DNA of 64,000 bases from Flavobacterium lacisediminis (GTDB taxonomy: Bacteria > Bacteroidota > Bacteroidia > Flavobacteriales > Flavobacteriaceae), in contig NZ_JAPCIO010000005.1 of NCBI RefSeq assembly GCF_025909975.1, positions 124,001-188,000 of the forward strand, in the 5' to 3' direction. The notes under the pieces were generated by a model. It had not been told where the DNA came from. It did not search any database and worked only from the letters and a program-made list of their open reading frames with translations. Below, one piece after another: positions 52,570 through 62,367 of this stretch; position 1 is the stretch's first letter, and the number at the start of each line of letters is the position of its first letter. Made by a program: the position numbers and the translations under genes.

Positions 52570-54586
52570 TATATCGGATGAAGATATTCGCTATGCCGAA
52601 AAGCTTCTACTTCCCTTAGGAAAAGAGTTTGATGATGAACGAAAAAACTTTATTCGCAACTTAAACAACATAGATTTACAAGCGGTTCCTGGTAGCGGAA
52701 AAACAACTGCTCTACTTGCAAAATTGGTTATTTTGGAAAGAAAACTTCCTTTTTCAGATGGTTCAGGTATTTTGGTTTTATCTCATACTAACGCAGCCAT
52801 TGATGAGATAAAAGAAAAGATACAGAAGCATAGTCCAAAACTTTTTTTATATCCAAATTTTGTTGGCACTATACAGAGCTTCGTTGATGAATTTTTGGCC
52901 ATTCCAATATACAATCTTGGTTTTAGAAAGAAGTTGAATTGGATTGATACGGAAAGATACCAAGAGGAGCTAGTAAAGCTTTTTAATATCATAGCTTGGA
53001 ATGAAGATTATGACCAACCTACAAAATGGTTTTATCAAAGACACATCAATAGAGCTACTTCAGAAGCAAATAATAACAATAATCTTAAAAAAGAAATTTG
53101 CAAAAAACTTATAGAAAATGAAGTTCGAGGCCTGTATTTTGATTTTATAACTAAAGAAATAAAAAACATTAATGGCGATGTTTTATTGAGAGACAAAACA
53201 AATAAAAAATTTATCGGTTTAAAAACAATAATCGTTGAGGTGCTCAAGAAAGGTATAATGTCATACGATTACGCATACCATTTTGGTGAACTCTATCTTC
53301 ACAAGATACCAGCGATTAAACAAATCTTACAAAAACGCTTCCCTTTTGTCTTTGTTGATGAAATGCAGGATATGGACACCCACCAATATAATTTATTGGA
53401 AAAAATATTTTATAATGAAGGTAATAGCATTTCAGTAATTCAACGAATTGGTGATAAAAATCAGGCAATATATAATTCAGTCAAAGCAACAGATGTTTGG
53501 ATTGATAGATTAGATGTATTAAGATTAAGCGGTAGCCAACGACTTAGTAAGCCAATCGCAGATATTGTGAAAAAATTTGCTTTACATAGTGATGCGGATT
53601 TTGATATTGTCGGTCTCAATGAGTGTGTTCTAAAGCCTCATATATTGGTCTTTGAAAATAAAAATATTACTAATGTCATTCCTTTTTTTGCCCAAATAGT
53701 TAAAACTTACAAAGAAAATGGCATCTTAACCAATCCCGACAAATCGGTTAAAGTTATTTGTTGGAATACAGACTGGAAAGATGATTTTGCCAGCCGACAA
53801 GATGAAGTAAAACTAAGATTAGAAGATTATCATAAAGGTTTTAAAAAAGAAAAAAACAAACCTAAACAAGATTATGATTGCCTGAAAGATTATTTGCTAT
53901 ATTACGATAAGAACAAAAAGACATTAGAACCTTTGCGCAAAAATATATTAAGTGCTTTCCTGAAAATATTACGTTTAGAAAACATTAATACATTAGACCA
54001 ACGACCTTATACAAAAAAAAAATTGATTGATTTTATCAGAGAAAAGGAATTTCAAAAATTAGATGAGTTTAATTTAAATTTGTACAATTGGTCAATCGGT
54101 ATAATCAAAGGAAAGACATATGATGTTTGGAACGAGATAAAAGCATACACGATTAATTTCTTTGCTATCTTTTCTGAAAATGCTCTTTCAGCTAGTTTAA
54201 CTTTCATCAATAATGACCCAGTAGGAATGCCTATCGTCAATGAAGAAGTATTGGAAAACACCAATTATTATAAAGTAGACGGGCTAGAAATTGAAATCAC
54301 AAGTGTTCACTCAGTTAAAGGTCAAACACATTGTGCAACATTGTATTTGGAATCATACTACCACAGCAATTACGAATCTGAAAGATTAACTCCTCAATTC
54401 TTGGGTAATAGTTTCAATGACAATAGAGTGCATCATAAAAGTTCAATAAAAATGGCATATGTAGGCTTTTCACGACCTTCGGATTTACTTTGTATTGCAA
54501 TTCATAAAGACAGATTTAATAATTTATTAAATAAAATAGATACAGATGTTTGGGAAATAATTGAGGTTACAAATATTGATGAATAG
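52553..54586 (+). CDS. gajB: Gabija-like GajB: UvrD/Rep-type SF1 helicase
   Basis: 677 residues. Walker A VPGSGKTT (45-52), Walker B FVDEMQDMD (about 266-274), and C-terminal motifs VHSVKGQTH and YVGFSRPSDLL (about 635-645). SF1A helicase; the paired GajB of Gabija activates on DNA termini. It is longer than described GajB proteins of about 490-500 aa, so this is a divergent or extended version. Coupled by overlap with gajA. Confidence 0.85.
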   Translation: MPQEINISDEDIRYAEKLLLPLGKEFDDERKNFIRNLNNIDLQAVPGSGKTTALLAKLVILERKLPFSDGSGILVLSHTNAAIDEIKEKIQKHSPKLFLYPNFVGTIQSFVDEFLAIPIYNLGFRKKLNWIDTERYQEELVKLFNIIAWNEDYDQPTKWFYQRHINRATSEANNNNNLKKEICKKLIENEVRGLYFDFITKEIKNINGDVLLRDKTNKKFIGLKTIIVEVLKKGIMSYDYAYHFGELYLHKIPAIKQILQKRFPFVFVDEMQDMDTHQYNLLEKIFYNEGNSISVIQRIGDKNQAIYNSVKATDVWIDRLDVLRLSGSQRLSKPIADIVKKFALHSDADFDIVGLNECVLKPHILVFENKNITNVIPFFAQIVKTYKENGILTNPDKSVKVICWNTDWKDDFASRQDEVKLRLEDYHKGFKKEKNKPKQDYDCLKDYLLYYDKNKKTLEPLRKNILSAFLKILRLENINTLDQRPYTKKKLIDFIREKEFQKLDEFNLNLYNWSIGIIKGKTYDVWNEIKAYTINFFAIFSENALSASLTFINNDPVGMPIVNEEVLENTNYYKVDGLEIEITSVHSVKGQTHCATLYLESYYHSNYESERLTPQFLGNSFNDNRVHHKSSIKMAYVGFSRPSDLLCIAIHKDRFNNLLNKIDTDVWEIIEVTNIDE

Positions 54587-54660
54587 AACACCCCCGATAC
54601 TGAGTGATTCCCATCGCGTGGTAATTAGTACAAATCAACATTCCATACGCTACCTAACTA

Positions 54661-54781
54661 TTCGTCAATCAATTCATAGGCAGACAATAGAAAATGAAAG
54701 AAGAAAAGTTATCAAAGTCATATACAACAAGAATTTACTAAATTATTAAAAAGTTGTAAATATTTTAAGATATTTAATAGT
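54661..54781 (+). pseudogene. umuC: Decayed duplicate of the umuC 3' end and its flank
   Basis: 54661-54733 aligns to umuC codons for FANQSLGRQWKMKQEKLSKS, then YTTR (49029 onward), at about 85% identity by eye, with a stop in place of Trp. Similarity continues past the umuC stop (TTAAAAA...GATAT blocks) to about 54781. This implies that the DNA between (about 49162-54660) was inserted next to umuC, or that an old umuC copy was left behind. Confidence 0.7.
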
Positions 54782-54805
54782 TATGTTTCAACTTAATTAC
54801 TTCCA

Positions 54806-55348
54806 ATGAATGTAAAAAAATATCAAATAGAAGAAAACGATAAAATTAGAATTACAGAATTATTTCAGTTAATTCCAAGCATAATAGAAAAAAATAACAT
54901 TTTGGAAAAAAATGAAAACTTGTTTTCACAAGTCAAACAAGAAATAAAATTAATTTACAAAAAACAAGAAGTTCCTACAAAAGAACAGAAAGTGTACTTA
55001 AAAAAGGTTAGATTAAATTTTGAAATTGTTCAAAAAGAATATTTTGTAGCTGTAAGTGCTTGGAATTTAGAGATGGATAAAATTATCGAAAAGTATAATT
55101 ACATTACTTTAAAAAAGTTCCTTGTAAAAAATCCATTAAAATCAATTGGAATAAATCCTGATTTAACATTTTCAGTAAACACAAAGAAGGTTGCAGAATT
55201 AATGAAGGTTCCTATACTACAATCTTTATATTCAGGCGAGCCAAAATTTCTAAATAATTATCCAGAAGATTGGCTTTTGAAAGTTTACATTGAAATTGAC
55301 AAAATGTCAACTCGAAAAAATTTCAAAATAGATATTAGTAAATTGTAA
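54806..55348 (+). CDS. Hypothetical protein, 180 aa
   Basis: 180 residues, helical and Lys-rich, with no signal peptide or recognised motif (ITELFQLIPSIIEKNNILEK; LKKFLVKNPLKSIGINPDLT). Starts 24 bases after the umuC remnant, so it may be the first gene of the original downstream region. Confidence 0.55.
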   Translation: MNVKKYQIEENDKIRITELFQLIPSIIEKNNILEKNENLFSQVKQEIKLIYKKQEVPTKEQKVYLKKVRLNFEIVQKEYFVAVSAWNLEMDKIIEKYNYITLKKFLVKNPLKSIGINPDLTFSVNTKKVAELMKVPILQSLYSGEPKFLNNYPEDWLLKVYIEIDKMSTRKNFKIDISKL

Positions 55349-55551
55349 AAAAATGTTATAAAAACTGTATGTTTCATTGGCTAATTTCATTATCCTTCTG
55401 TAAATCAGCTGTTGAATGTGTTGTTTTGTTATTTTAGTGTTATTTTGGTCATTAAAGTTTGAAGATATAACGTATTATTAAAACAATTTCCACATTCGCT
55501 ATAAACATTATTTTAGAGAAAAATAATTAGTTCTGATGTTTTAAAAATTCA

Positions 55552-55582
55552 TTGCTTTCTTTATTTAATTTCACTAGATTTG
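55552..55582 (+). promoter_or_regulatory. Promoter of endonuclease I gene
   Basis: TTG at 55552-55554 and TAGATTTG at 55575-55582 with 20 bp between fit the Bacteroidota consensus; the ATG at 55601 follows 18 bp later. The rest of 55349-55600 is AT-rich with no gene. Confidence 0.6.
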
Positions 55583-55600
55583 AATGAAACAAAAAATAAT

Positions 55601-56656
55601 ATGCTAAAAAAATTACTCTTTCTATTAGTCCCAACTTTATTCTATGCCCAAATTCCAGCATATTACTCTTCAATTGATTTTAGTCAAGAAGGTGATTATT
55701 TAAAAAACCAATTGACTACGCTTATAACAAACACACATACTACAAACCTTCCCTATACAGCAACAGGCGTTACAGATACTTGGGATGCATTATATCAAAC
55801 CGATTTAAACCCAAGTAACACAAACAATGTGCTTTTAGTTTACGGTTGGAATGATACTGATGCAGATATTACAAACGATTATTCCAGAGCTCAAACTTCT
55901 TCTTGTCATACATCTTCTTGTAGTGGTTTATGGGTAAGAGAACATGTTTACCCTCGTTCATTAGGTACACCTAATCTTGGTTTTGAATTCGCAGGTGCCG
56001 ATGCACATCACTTGCGTTCTATTGATAGTGATAGAAACAATTCAAGAAGTAATAGAAAATTTGAAGAGGGTAGTGGGATTAATATGTCATACATTACACT
56101 AGCAGGGAATTGGTACCCAGGTAATGAATGGAAAGGCGATGTAGCAAGAATGATTATGTACATGTATGTTAGATATCCATCACAATGTTTACCAAACAAT
56201 GTTGGTGTAGGTAGTACATCATATTCCAATTATGGGGATATGCCAAACGTGTTTTTAGATTGGAATGCTCAAGATCCAGTTTCACAATATGAAATGAACC
56301 GAAACAATATTCTTAACACAATACAAGGCAACAGAAATCCTTTTATAGACAACCCATATCTAGCAACAATAATTTGGAATGGACCACAAGCAACAGACAC
56401 TTGGGGTGTATTATCTTCAGATGATTATACACTATCAAACAACCTAATTTACCCAACAATCACTAAGGACTATATCTATATCAATAATACTGAAAACAAG
56501 ACATATAATTACTCTATTTACAACACTCTAGGTCAATTAATAACAATAAATACTACAACAAATACAATAGATTTATCAGGCAATTCAAAAGGTATCTACT
56601 TTATTACACTACAGTTAGAGAATAAAACTAAATCTTATAAAGTAATTTTGAACTAG
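55601..56656 (+). CDS. Secreted endonuclease I (EndA/NucM) with T9SS sorting domain
   Basis: ATG 55601 (MLKKLLFLLVPTLFYAQIPA) gives a signal peptide; the earlier TTG at 55580 overlaps the -7 promoter box. 351 residues. Endonuclease I core: WVREHVYPRSLG, DAHHLRSIDSDRNNSRSN (the His-metal finger) and EWKGDVARMIMYMYVRY. C-terminal ~75 residues (YPTITKDYIYINN; YNTLGQLITIN; KGIYFITLQLENKTKSYKVI) are a type A sorting domain for the type IX secretion system. Degrades extracellular DNA and RNA. Confidence 0.92.
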   Translation: MLKKLLFLLVPTLFYAQIPAYYSSIDFSQEGDYLKNQLTTLITNTHTTNLPYTATGVTDTWDALYQTDLNPSNTNNVLLVYGWNDTDADITNDYSRAQTSSCHTSSCSGLWVREHVYPRSLGTPNLGFEFAGADAHHLRSIDSDRNNSRSNRKFEEGSGINMSYITLAGNWYPGNEWKGDVARMIMYMYVRYPSQCLPNNVGVGSTSYSNYGDMPNVFLDWNAQDPVSQYEMNRNNILNTIQGNRNPFIDNPYLATIIWNGPQATDTWGVLSSDDYTLSNNLIYPTITKDYIYINNTENKTYNYSIYNTLGQLITINTTTNTIDLSGNSKGIYFITLQLENKTKSYKVILN

Positions 56657-56960
56657 AAGCGAAAGGCTCGGGCATTCTTGGTTTCCATATTCCCGCTGTC
56701 CGTTAAACATGGTATCACTCCCATCGGGGCTAGATAGTAAGCAAAAGGCTTTCTTGGTTTCTTTGTTTTAAATAGGAACGCTTCGCTGAAGTAGTTTCAC
56801 CCACCAGTCCATAGTTTATCTTGAACTCAGTAGAAGAATATCCGATTGTCATCAAAACATTTTACCAAAAATAAAGGATTATATAAATAGATTAAAAAGA
56901 GTTAGATTAGACTTTTTAAAATTAACACTATGTTTTGATTTTTTCCATACTTTTGTAAAG
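56657..56960. other. Gene-free stretch with dispersed repeat copy
   Basis: About 300 bp without a gene. It holds two similar fragments around AAAGGCT...TTCTTGGTTTC (56662 and 56741) and, at 56771-56811, a 41-bp repeat. A -7-like box TACTTTTG lies at 56948-56955 before the next ATG, without a good -33 element. Confidence 0.6.
56771..56811 (+). repeat. 41-bp dispersed repeat, left copy
   Basis: AATAGGAACGCTTCGCTGAA, then GTAGTTTCACCCACCAGTCC, A. A near-identical copy is at 63645-63686 in the same orientation, flanking the third RND operon. Confidence 0.85.
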
Positions 56961-57371
56961 ATGATAAAAAAGCAAATCTATATTTACTTTCTTTTTTTAG
57001 CTTGTTCGCTACAATTAGGACATAGCCTTTTTCCGCATACACATGCAGAAAAACACCATCATCACCATGGAGAAAAACATCATCACCATCATCATGAAGA
57101 AGAACATAATGATGACGACAGTTTATCTCATATTTTCTCCCATTTTAATCACCACTCAGATACTTTTTCGAACTCTCATGTAGAGGAAGTAACTAAAATT
57201 ATTAAAAAGGTTTCAAATGAAGTATTGGTATTTGAAATACCTTCAAATTGGAATCTAAACTTTACTATTCACAATAAAAAAGAAGTCGTTCGGAATAAAG
57301 AACCACTCATTTTTATTTCACCCCATTTACACTCCTTACAATTTCGTGGTCCGCCCACACTTTTTAGCTAA
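56961..57371 (+). CDS. Secreted His-rich metal-binding protein (heads third RND operon)
   Basis: 136 residues: signal peptide (about 1-22), an extreme His-rich stretch (HTHAEKHHHHHGEKHHHHHH; EEEHNDDD; HFNHHSD), then a conserved-looking aromatic/hydrophobic part ending LHSLQFRGPPTLFS. It resembles in layout the proteins heading the two other metal modules. Probably binds Zn/Co/Ni in the periplasm. Confidence 0.7.
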   Translation: MIKKQIYIYFLFLACSLQLGHSLFPHTHAEKHHHHHGEKHHHHHHEEEHNDDDSLSHIFSHFNHHSDTFSNSHVEEVTKIIKKVSNEVLVFEIPSNWNLNFTIHNKKEVVRNKEPLIFISPHLHSLQFRGPPTLFS

Positions 57372-57460
57372 ACTATTCATTATTTGAATTACAGGACACT
57401 TATTGCCTATTCTGGGCATTAAGTTATTTTCATATATACTAATTACTAAAAACTAAATCA

Positions 57461-57706
57461 ATGAAAAAAGTATTGTTTTCAATGACTGCTGTAGCATTTT
57501 TATTTACAGCTTGTAACGGTAACAAAACCGAAGAACACGGACATGATCACACAGATGGAACACACCAACACGCTGATGGTGAAGAGCATGCAAATCACGA
57601 AACGGATTCAGTTTCTCAAGAAGAATTTACCGTTGGTAAAGATAGTGTTGCAACAGAAGAAGCGCACGATCATCAACACGAAAATGGTGAAAAACACGAC
57701 CATTAA
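57461..57706 (+). CDS. Small His-rich lipoprotein
   Basis: 81 residues. Lipoprotein signal ending LFTACN (C18), then HGHDHTDGTHQHADGEEHAN, and a second His cluster at the C-terminus (AHDHQHENGEKHDH). Metal-buffering periplasmic lipoprotein of the RND operon. Confidence 0.75.
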   Translation: MKKVLFSMTAVAFLFTACNGNKTEEHGHDHTDGTHQHADGEEHANHETDSVSQEEFTVGKDSVATEEAHDHQHENGEKHDH

Positions 57707-57715
57707 TTAATTTTT

Positions 57716-57745
57716 GATGCCTATAATTTTGGAGTTATGGGCATC
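57716..57745 (+). repeat. Intercistronic hairpin before czcB
   Basis: GATGCCTATAA pairs with TTATGGGCATC (one mismatch) around a loop TTTTGGAG. There is no T-tract, so it is more likely an mRNA processing or stability element than a terminator. Confidence 0.45.
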
Positions 57746-57764
57746 ATTCAAATAATATACATAT

Positions 57765-59261
57765 ATGAAAATAATACATAAAATACTGCTACTTAATTTA
57801 TTCTTAATAGGATTTACAAGTTGCAACAACAAAGAAGAAGCTAGAGAAAGTTCTGCACTAGAACCATTAGCATACACTCTTTATACTGAAAATTCAGAAC
57901 TATTTGTTGAATTTAAACCTTTGATAGTAGGTGAAACTTCAAAGTTTGCAGCTCACTTTACCATTTTGGGTGAAAATTTTAAAGCTTTGACAGATGCTAA
58001 AATTACTGTTAGTTTACTTGTTGGAGATAAAGGCATTAAAAATTCTGTTGATGCTCCTAGTTCACCTGGTATATTTCGTTTGGCATTAAATCCGAAAACA
58101 GCAGGAACAGGAACATTAATTTTTGACATAGTAACCAAAGATTTTACAGATAAAATTACCATAGAAAATGTGGTGGTCTATCCTGATGAAAAAACAGCTT
58201 TAGCCAAACAAGCGCCTCATTCAGAAAGTACAGATGTCTCTTATCTAAAAGAGCAAGCTTGGAAAGTGGAATTTGCTAATCAAGCGATTAAAAAACAAAC
58301 ATTTAATGATGTCATTAAAACTAGTGGTCAAATTCTTTCTGCTCCTGGAGACGAAATGATTGTTACTGCTAAAGCCAGTGGTGTAGTTGTTTTTTCAGGT
58401 AAAAACACTATTGTGGGTTCAGCTGTAAATTCAGGCAACTCACTTTTTACCATTACGGGAGCTGATATGACAGAAAGCAATATTGATGCTTCTGTGAAAG
58501 ATGCTAAAGCTATTTACTTAAAAGCTAAAGCCGATTATGAGCGTTCTAAATTATTGGTCGCTGATAAAATTGTTTCGGAGAAAGACCATCAACAAGTGAA
58601 GCTACAATTTGAAAATGCACAAACTGCCTACAACACCGTTTCTAAAAATTACAGTGGTAAAGGTCAGAATGTGTTAGCTCCAATGTCGGGTTTTGTTAAA
58701 AATATTTTAGTTACAGAAGGACAATTTGTAGCTTCAGGAACTCCGTTAGCCACTATTTCAAAAAACAAAAGATTATTAGTTCAAGCTAATGTTTCTCAAA
58801 ACTACTTTAGTAGATTATCAAGCATTACATCGGCTAATTTTAAAACGCCTCAAAGTGATGTGGTTTACAATACAACGGCTTTAAATGGTAGAATTGTTTC
58901 TTATGGGAAAAGTGCTTCGGCTTCCACACCATTTATTCCAGTAACTTTTGAAATCAACAATGAAGGGCAATTAATTTCAGGTTCGATTATTGAAATTTAT
59001 CTTAAATCTTCAACTATTGCAGATGCTTTAGTAGTTCCGGTTTCGGCTTTAATTGAAGAACAAGGAATTTTCTATGTGTATGTGCAAACTGGTGGCGAAA
59101 GTTTCCAAAAAAGAGAAGTGAAACTTGGTGCAAGTGATGGTTTAAATGTACAAGTTCTATCAGGAATAGTTGAAAACGAAAGAGTAGTTACCAAAGGTGG
59201 TTATCAAATAAAATTATCTAGTGCATCAGGTGCTTTGCCTGCTCACGGACACGAACATTAA
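57765..59261 (+). CDS. czcB: RND periplasmic adaptor (CzcB-like) with extra N-terminal beta domain
   Basis: 498 residues. Lipoprotein signal ending GFTSC (C19). An extra N-terminal domain (about 40-150; VGETSKFAAHFTILGENFKA, then TAGTGTLIFDI) resembles FixH/YtkA-like beta domains. The adaptor core follows: AKASGVVVFSGKNTIVGSAV, hairpin KADYERSKLLVADKIVSEKD and barrel. C-terminal HGHEH. Couples CzcA to TolC. Confidence 0.88.
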   Translation: MKIIHKILLLNLFLIGFTSCNNKEEARESSALEPLAYTLYTENSELFVEFKPLIVGETSKFAAHFTILGENFKALTDAKITVSLLVGDKGIKNSVDAPSSPGIFRLALNPKTAGTGTLIFDIVTKDFTDKITIENVVVYPDEKTALAKQAPHSESTDVSYLKEQAWKVEFANQAIKKQTFNDVIKTSGQILSAPGDEMIVTAKASGVVVFSGKNTIVGSAVNSGNSLFTITGADMTESNIDASVKDAKAIYLKAKADYERSKLLVADKIVSEKDHQQVKLQFENAQTAYNTVSKNYSGKGQNVLAPMSGFVKNILVTEGQFVASGTPLATISKNKRLLVQANVSQNYFSRLSSITSANFKTPQSDVVYNTTALNGRIVSYGKSASASTPFIPVTFEINNEGQLISGSIIEIYLKSSTIADALVVPVSALIEEQGIFYVYVQTGGESFQKREVKLGASDGLNVQVLSGIVENERVVTKGGYQIKLSSASGALPAHGHEH

Positions 59262-59271
59262 AACCTAACTT

Positions 59272-62200
59272 ATGCTAAATAAAATAATTAAATTTTCGCT
59301 ACACAACCGATTTTTTGTAGTGATAGCATCGGTTTTACTGCTGATTTTTGGTAGTGTAGTTGCTTCAAGAATGGAAGTAGATGTATTTCCTGATTTGACT
59401 GCTCCAACTGTTGTTGTGCTTACTGAAGCTCACGGTATGGCTCCTGAAGAAGTAGAAAAATTGGTTACATTTCCTATTGAAACTTCAGTAAACGGTGCTA
59501 CTAATGTAAGACGTGTTCGTTCTTCTTCCTCCGCTGGAATTTCTATTGTTTGGGTAGAGTTTGAATGGGACACGGATATTTACAAAGCAAGACAAATTGT
59601 AAATGAGAAAATAACAGCGGTAGCAGAAAAATTACCGCAAGGTGTTGGAAATCCTACAATGGGTCCACAATCTTCAATTATGGGAGAAATTATGTTGGTC
59701 AGTGTAACAGCTGATAAAACATCTCAAATTGATTTAAGAACTATCGCAGATTGGACAATTCGACCAAGATTATTAGCAACAGGCGGCGTTTCGCAAGTGG
59801 TTGTTATTGGTGGAGAATTCAAGCAATATCAAATATTAGCTTCTCCTCAAAAGATGAATTATTACAACATTTCCCTTAATGAATTATTAAAGGCAAGTCA
59901 AGAAGCCAATGGTAATTCTTCAGGTGGTTTTATGAACGAATACAACAACGAATATATCGTTAAAGGTATTGGTAGAACATCTGATATTAATGAACTTGGG
60001 AAATCGGTTATCAAAACGGTTAACGGAAATACCATAAAAATTGAAGATGTAGCTGAAATAAAAATTGGAGCTTCTTTAAAAATTGGTGACGGTTCTTTGA
60101 AAGGAAAACCTGCTGTTATTATGACAGTTATGAAACAACCTTCAACCAATACGTTAGAACTTACAGAAACTATTGATGCATCGATTGCTGACATTCAAAA
60201 GAACTTACCAAAAGATGTCCAAATTAATACTAAAATCTTCCGTCAAGCTGATTTTATTAATGCTTCTATCAGTAATATTCAAAAAACGTTATTAGAAGGA
60301 ACTGCTTTTGTCATCATCATTCTGTTTTTATTCTTGATGAATTGGAGAGCTACGTTTATATCGTTATTGGCGATTCCAATTTCATTAATTGTTGCGATAT
60401 TAACTTTAAAATGGCTTGGTTTTACCATAAACACTATGAGTTTAGGAGGTATGGCAATTGCTATTGGTGATTTAGTAGATGATGCCATTATTGATGTAGA
60501 AAACGTATTCAAGCGACTCAAAGAAAATGCCCTAAAATCAAAAGCCGAACAAAAAGACAAAATAACCGTAATTTTTGATGGTTCTTTTGAAATTAGAAGT
60601 TCTGTTATTAATGCAACATTTATTATTATCGTTGCCTTTTTACCGCTGTTCTTTTTATCAGGAATGGAAGGCAAATTATTAGCACCACTTGGAATTGCGT
60701 TTATAGTGGCATTATTTGCTTCGTTAATCGTTTCAATTACACTAACGCCAGTATTAGCAAGTTACTTACTGACTAACGATAAAATGCTTTTAAAACAGCA
60801 CAAAGAAAGTTGGTTAGTAGAACGTTTGCAAAATGTATATGCTAAGGCTTTGAACAAAGTAATGGAAATAAAAAAAGCAGTACTGATTATTGCAGGAGGA
60901 TTATTCTTGGTTTCCTTATTAGTAATGAGCCAACTGGGAAGAAGTTTTCTTCCTGAGTTCAACGAAGGTTCCTTAGTAATTAGCGCTGTGAGTTTGCCAG
61001 GAATATCATTAGAAGAAAGCAACAAAATTGGTACACAAGTAGAAAAAGCATTATTATCGGTTCCTGAAATTAAAATTACCACCCGAAGAACTGGAAGAGC
61101 TGAACTCGATGAACACGCACAAGGGGTAAACGCTGCCGAAATTGACGCTCCTTTTACTCTAGAAGAAAGAAGTCGTGATGAATTTATGGCTGATGTTCGT
61201 GAAAAATTATCAGGAATTACAGGTGCAAATATTACTATTGGGCAACCTATCGGACACCGTATTGATCATATGCTATCAGGAACTAGAGCAAATATCGCCA
61301 TCAAAATTTTTGGTAATGATTTGAATAAACTCTTTACGCTTTCCAATGAAATAAAAGCCAAAATTCAGAATGTGGAAGGATTGGTAGATTTGAGTGTGGA
61401 ACAACAAGTGGAAATACCACAAATTCAAATTAAAGCCAAACGAGATATGTTGAACCAATACGGAATTACAATTGGTCAGTTTAATGAATTTGTTGATGTT
61501 GCTTTTGCAGGAGAAAAAGTATCTGAAATTTATGAAGGAAATAAAACCTTTGACTTGATGCTTCGTTTTGATGATGCTAATAAAGGTAAAATCGAGAACA
61601 TTAAAAATGCAATGATTGATACGCACGATGGAAAAAAAATACCGTTGTACTACGTTGCCGATGTAGTAAGCACATCTGGACCAAATACAATCAATCGTGA
61701 AAATGTGCAACGTAAAACGGTGGTTTCTGCCAATGTTTCAGGTCGTGACCAAAAAAGTGTAGTAGCGGATATTCAGAAAATCATAAATGAAGAAGTAAAA
61801 TTACCTGAAGAATACCATATCGAATATGGTGGACAATTTGAAGCCGAAGCGGAAGCCTCAAAAACATTGGTCTTAACTTCACTTATTTCATTATTGGTAA
61901 TCTTCTTAATTCTTTATCAAGAATTTAAAAAGGTTAAAACCGCATCTATCATTTTATTGAATTTACCATTAGCCTTAATTGGTGGTGTATTCAGTATTTA
62001 TTTTACGAGTGGCATTTTGAGTATTCCAGCAATTATTGGATTCATTACGTTGTTTGGTGTTGCCACCCGAAATGGAATTCTATTAGTTTCCCATTATGAA
62101 ACCTTAGAAAAAGAAGGATTATCGCTTTATGAAACCGTTATTCAAGGTTCAAAAGATAGATTAAGTCCAATTTTAATGACCGCACTAACCGCAGGATTGG

Positions 62201-62367
62201 CTTTAATTCCGTTAGCAATTGCAAGTGATTTACCTGGGAATGAAATTCAAAGTCCAATGGCGAAAGTTATTTTGGGTGGCTTATTGACTTCTACTTTATT
62301 GAACATTTTTATTGTTCCGGTAGTGTATTATTTATCTAATCGAAAAAAAGAAACAAATGAAAAATAG
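59272..62367 (+). CDS. czcA: CzcA/HME-RND heavy-metal efflux pump
   Basis: 1031 residues, full length. Proton-relay segment MAIAIGDLVDDAIIDVEN (about 394-411) differs from the CzcA DFG motif and the CusA motif, matching an HME-3-like subgroup with divalent substrates. Periplasmic porter loops (QLGRSFLPEFNEGSLVISAV; GQPIGHRIDHMLSGTRA) and 12 TM helices are intact. Gene 11 bp after czcB; stop overlaps tolC start by 11 bases. Confidence 0.92.
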   Translation: MLNKIIKFSLHNRFFVVIASVLLLIFGSVVASRMEVDVFPDLTAPTVVVLTEAHGMAPEEVEKLVTFPIETSVNGATNVRRVRSSSSAGISIVWVEFEWDTDIYKARQIVNEKITAVAEKLPQGVGNPTMGPQSSIMGEIMLVSVTADKTSQIDLRTIADWTIRPRLLATGGVSQVVVIGGEFKQYQILASPQKMNYYNISLNELLKASQEANGNSSGGFMNEYNNEYIVKGIGRTSDINELGKSVIKTVNGNTIKIEDVAEIKIGASLKIGDGSLKGKPAVIMTVMKQPSTNTLELTETIDASIADIQKNLPKDVQINTKIFRQADFINASISNIQKTLLEGTAFVIIILFLFLMNWRATFISLLAIPISLIVAILTLKWLGFTINTMSLGGMAIAIGDLVDDAIIDVENVFKRLKENALKSKAEQKDKITVIFDGSFEIRSSVINATFIIIVAFLPLFFLSGMEGKLLAPLGIAFIVALFASLIVSITLTPVLASYLLTNDKMLLKQHKESWLVERLQNVYAKALNKVMEIKKAVLIIAGGLFLVSLLVMSQLGRSFLPEFNEGSLVISAVSLPGISLEESNKIGTQVEKALLSVPEIKITTRRTGRAELDEHAQGVNAAEIDAPFTLEERSRDEFMADVREKLSGITGANITIGQPIGHRIDHMLSGTRANIAIKIFGNDLNKLFTLSNEIKAKIQNVEGLVDLSVEQQVEIPQIQIKAKRDMLNQYGITIGQFNEFVDVAFAGEKVSEIYEGNKTFDLMLRFDDANKGKIENIKNAMIDTHDGKKIPLYYVADVVSTSGPNTINRENVQRKTVVSANVSGRDQKSVVADIQKIINEEVKLPEEYHIEYGGQFEAEAEASKTLVLTSLISLLVIFLILYQEFKKVKTASIILLNLPLALIGGVFSIYFTSGILSIPAIIGFITLFGVATRNGILLVSHYETLEKEGLSLYETVIQGSKDRLSPILMTALTAGLALIPLAIASDLPGNEIQSPMAKVILGGLLTSTLLNIFIVPVVYYLSNRKKETNEK

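Noticed and set aside
54561-54749. 62-aa ORF after gajB.
   Set aside because: It overlaps the decayed umuC 3' copy in another frame; the sequence is explained by that remnant.
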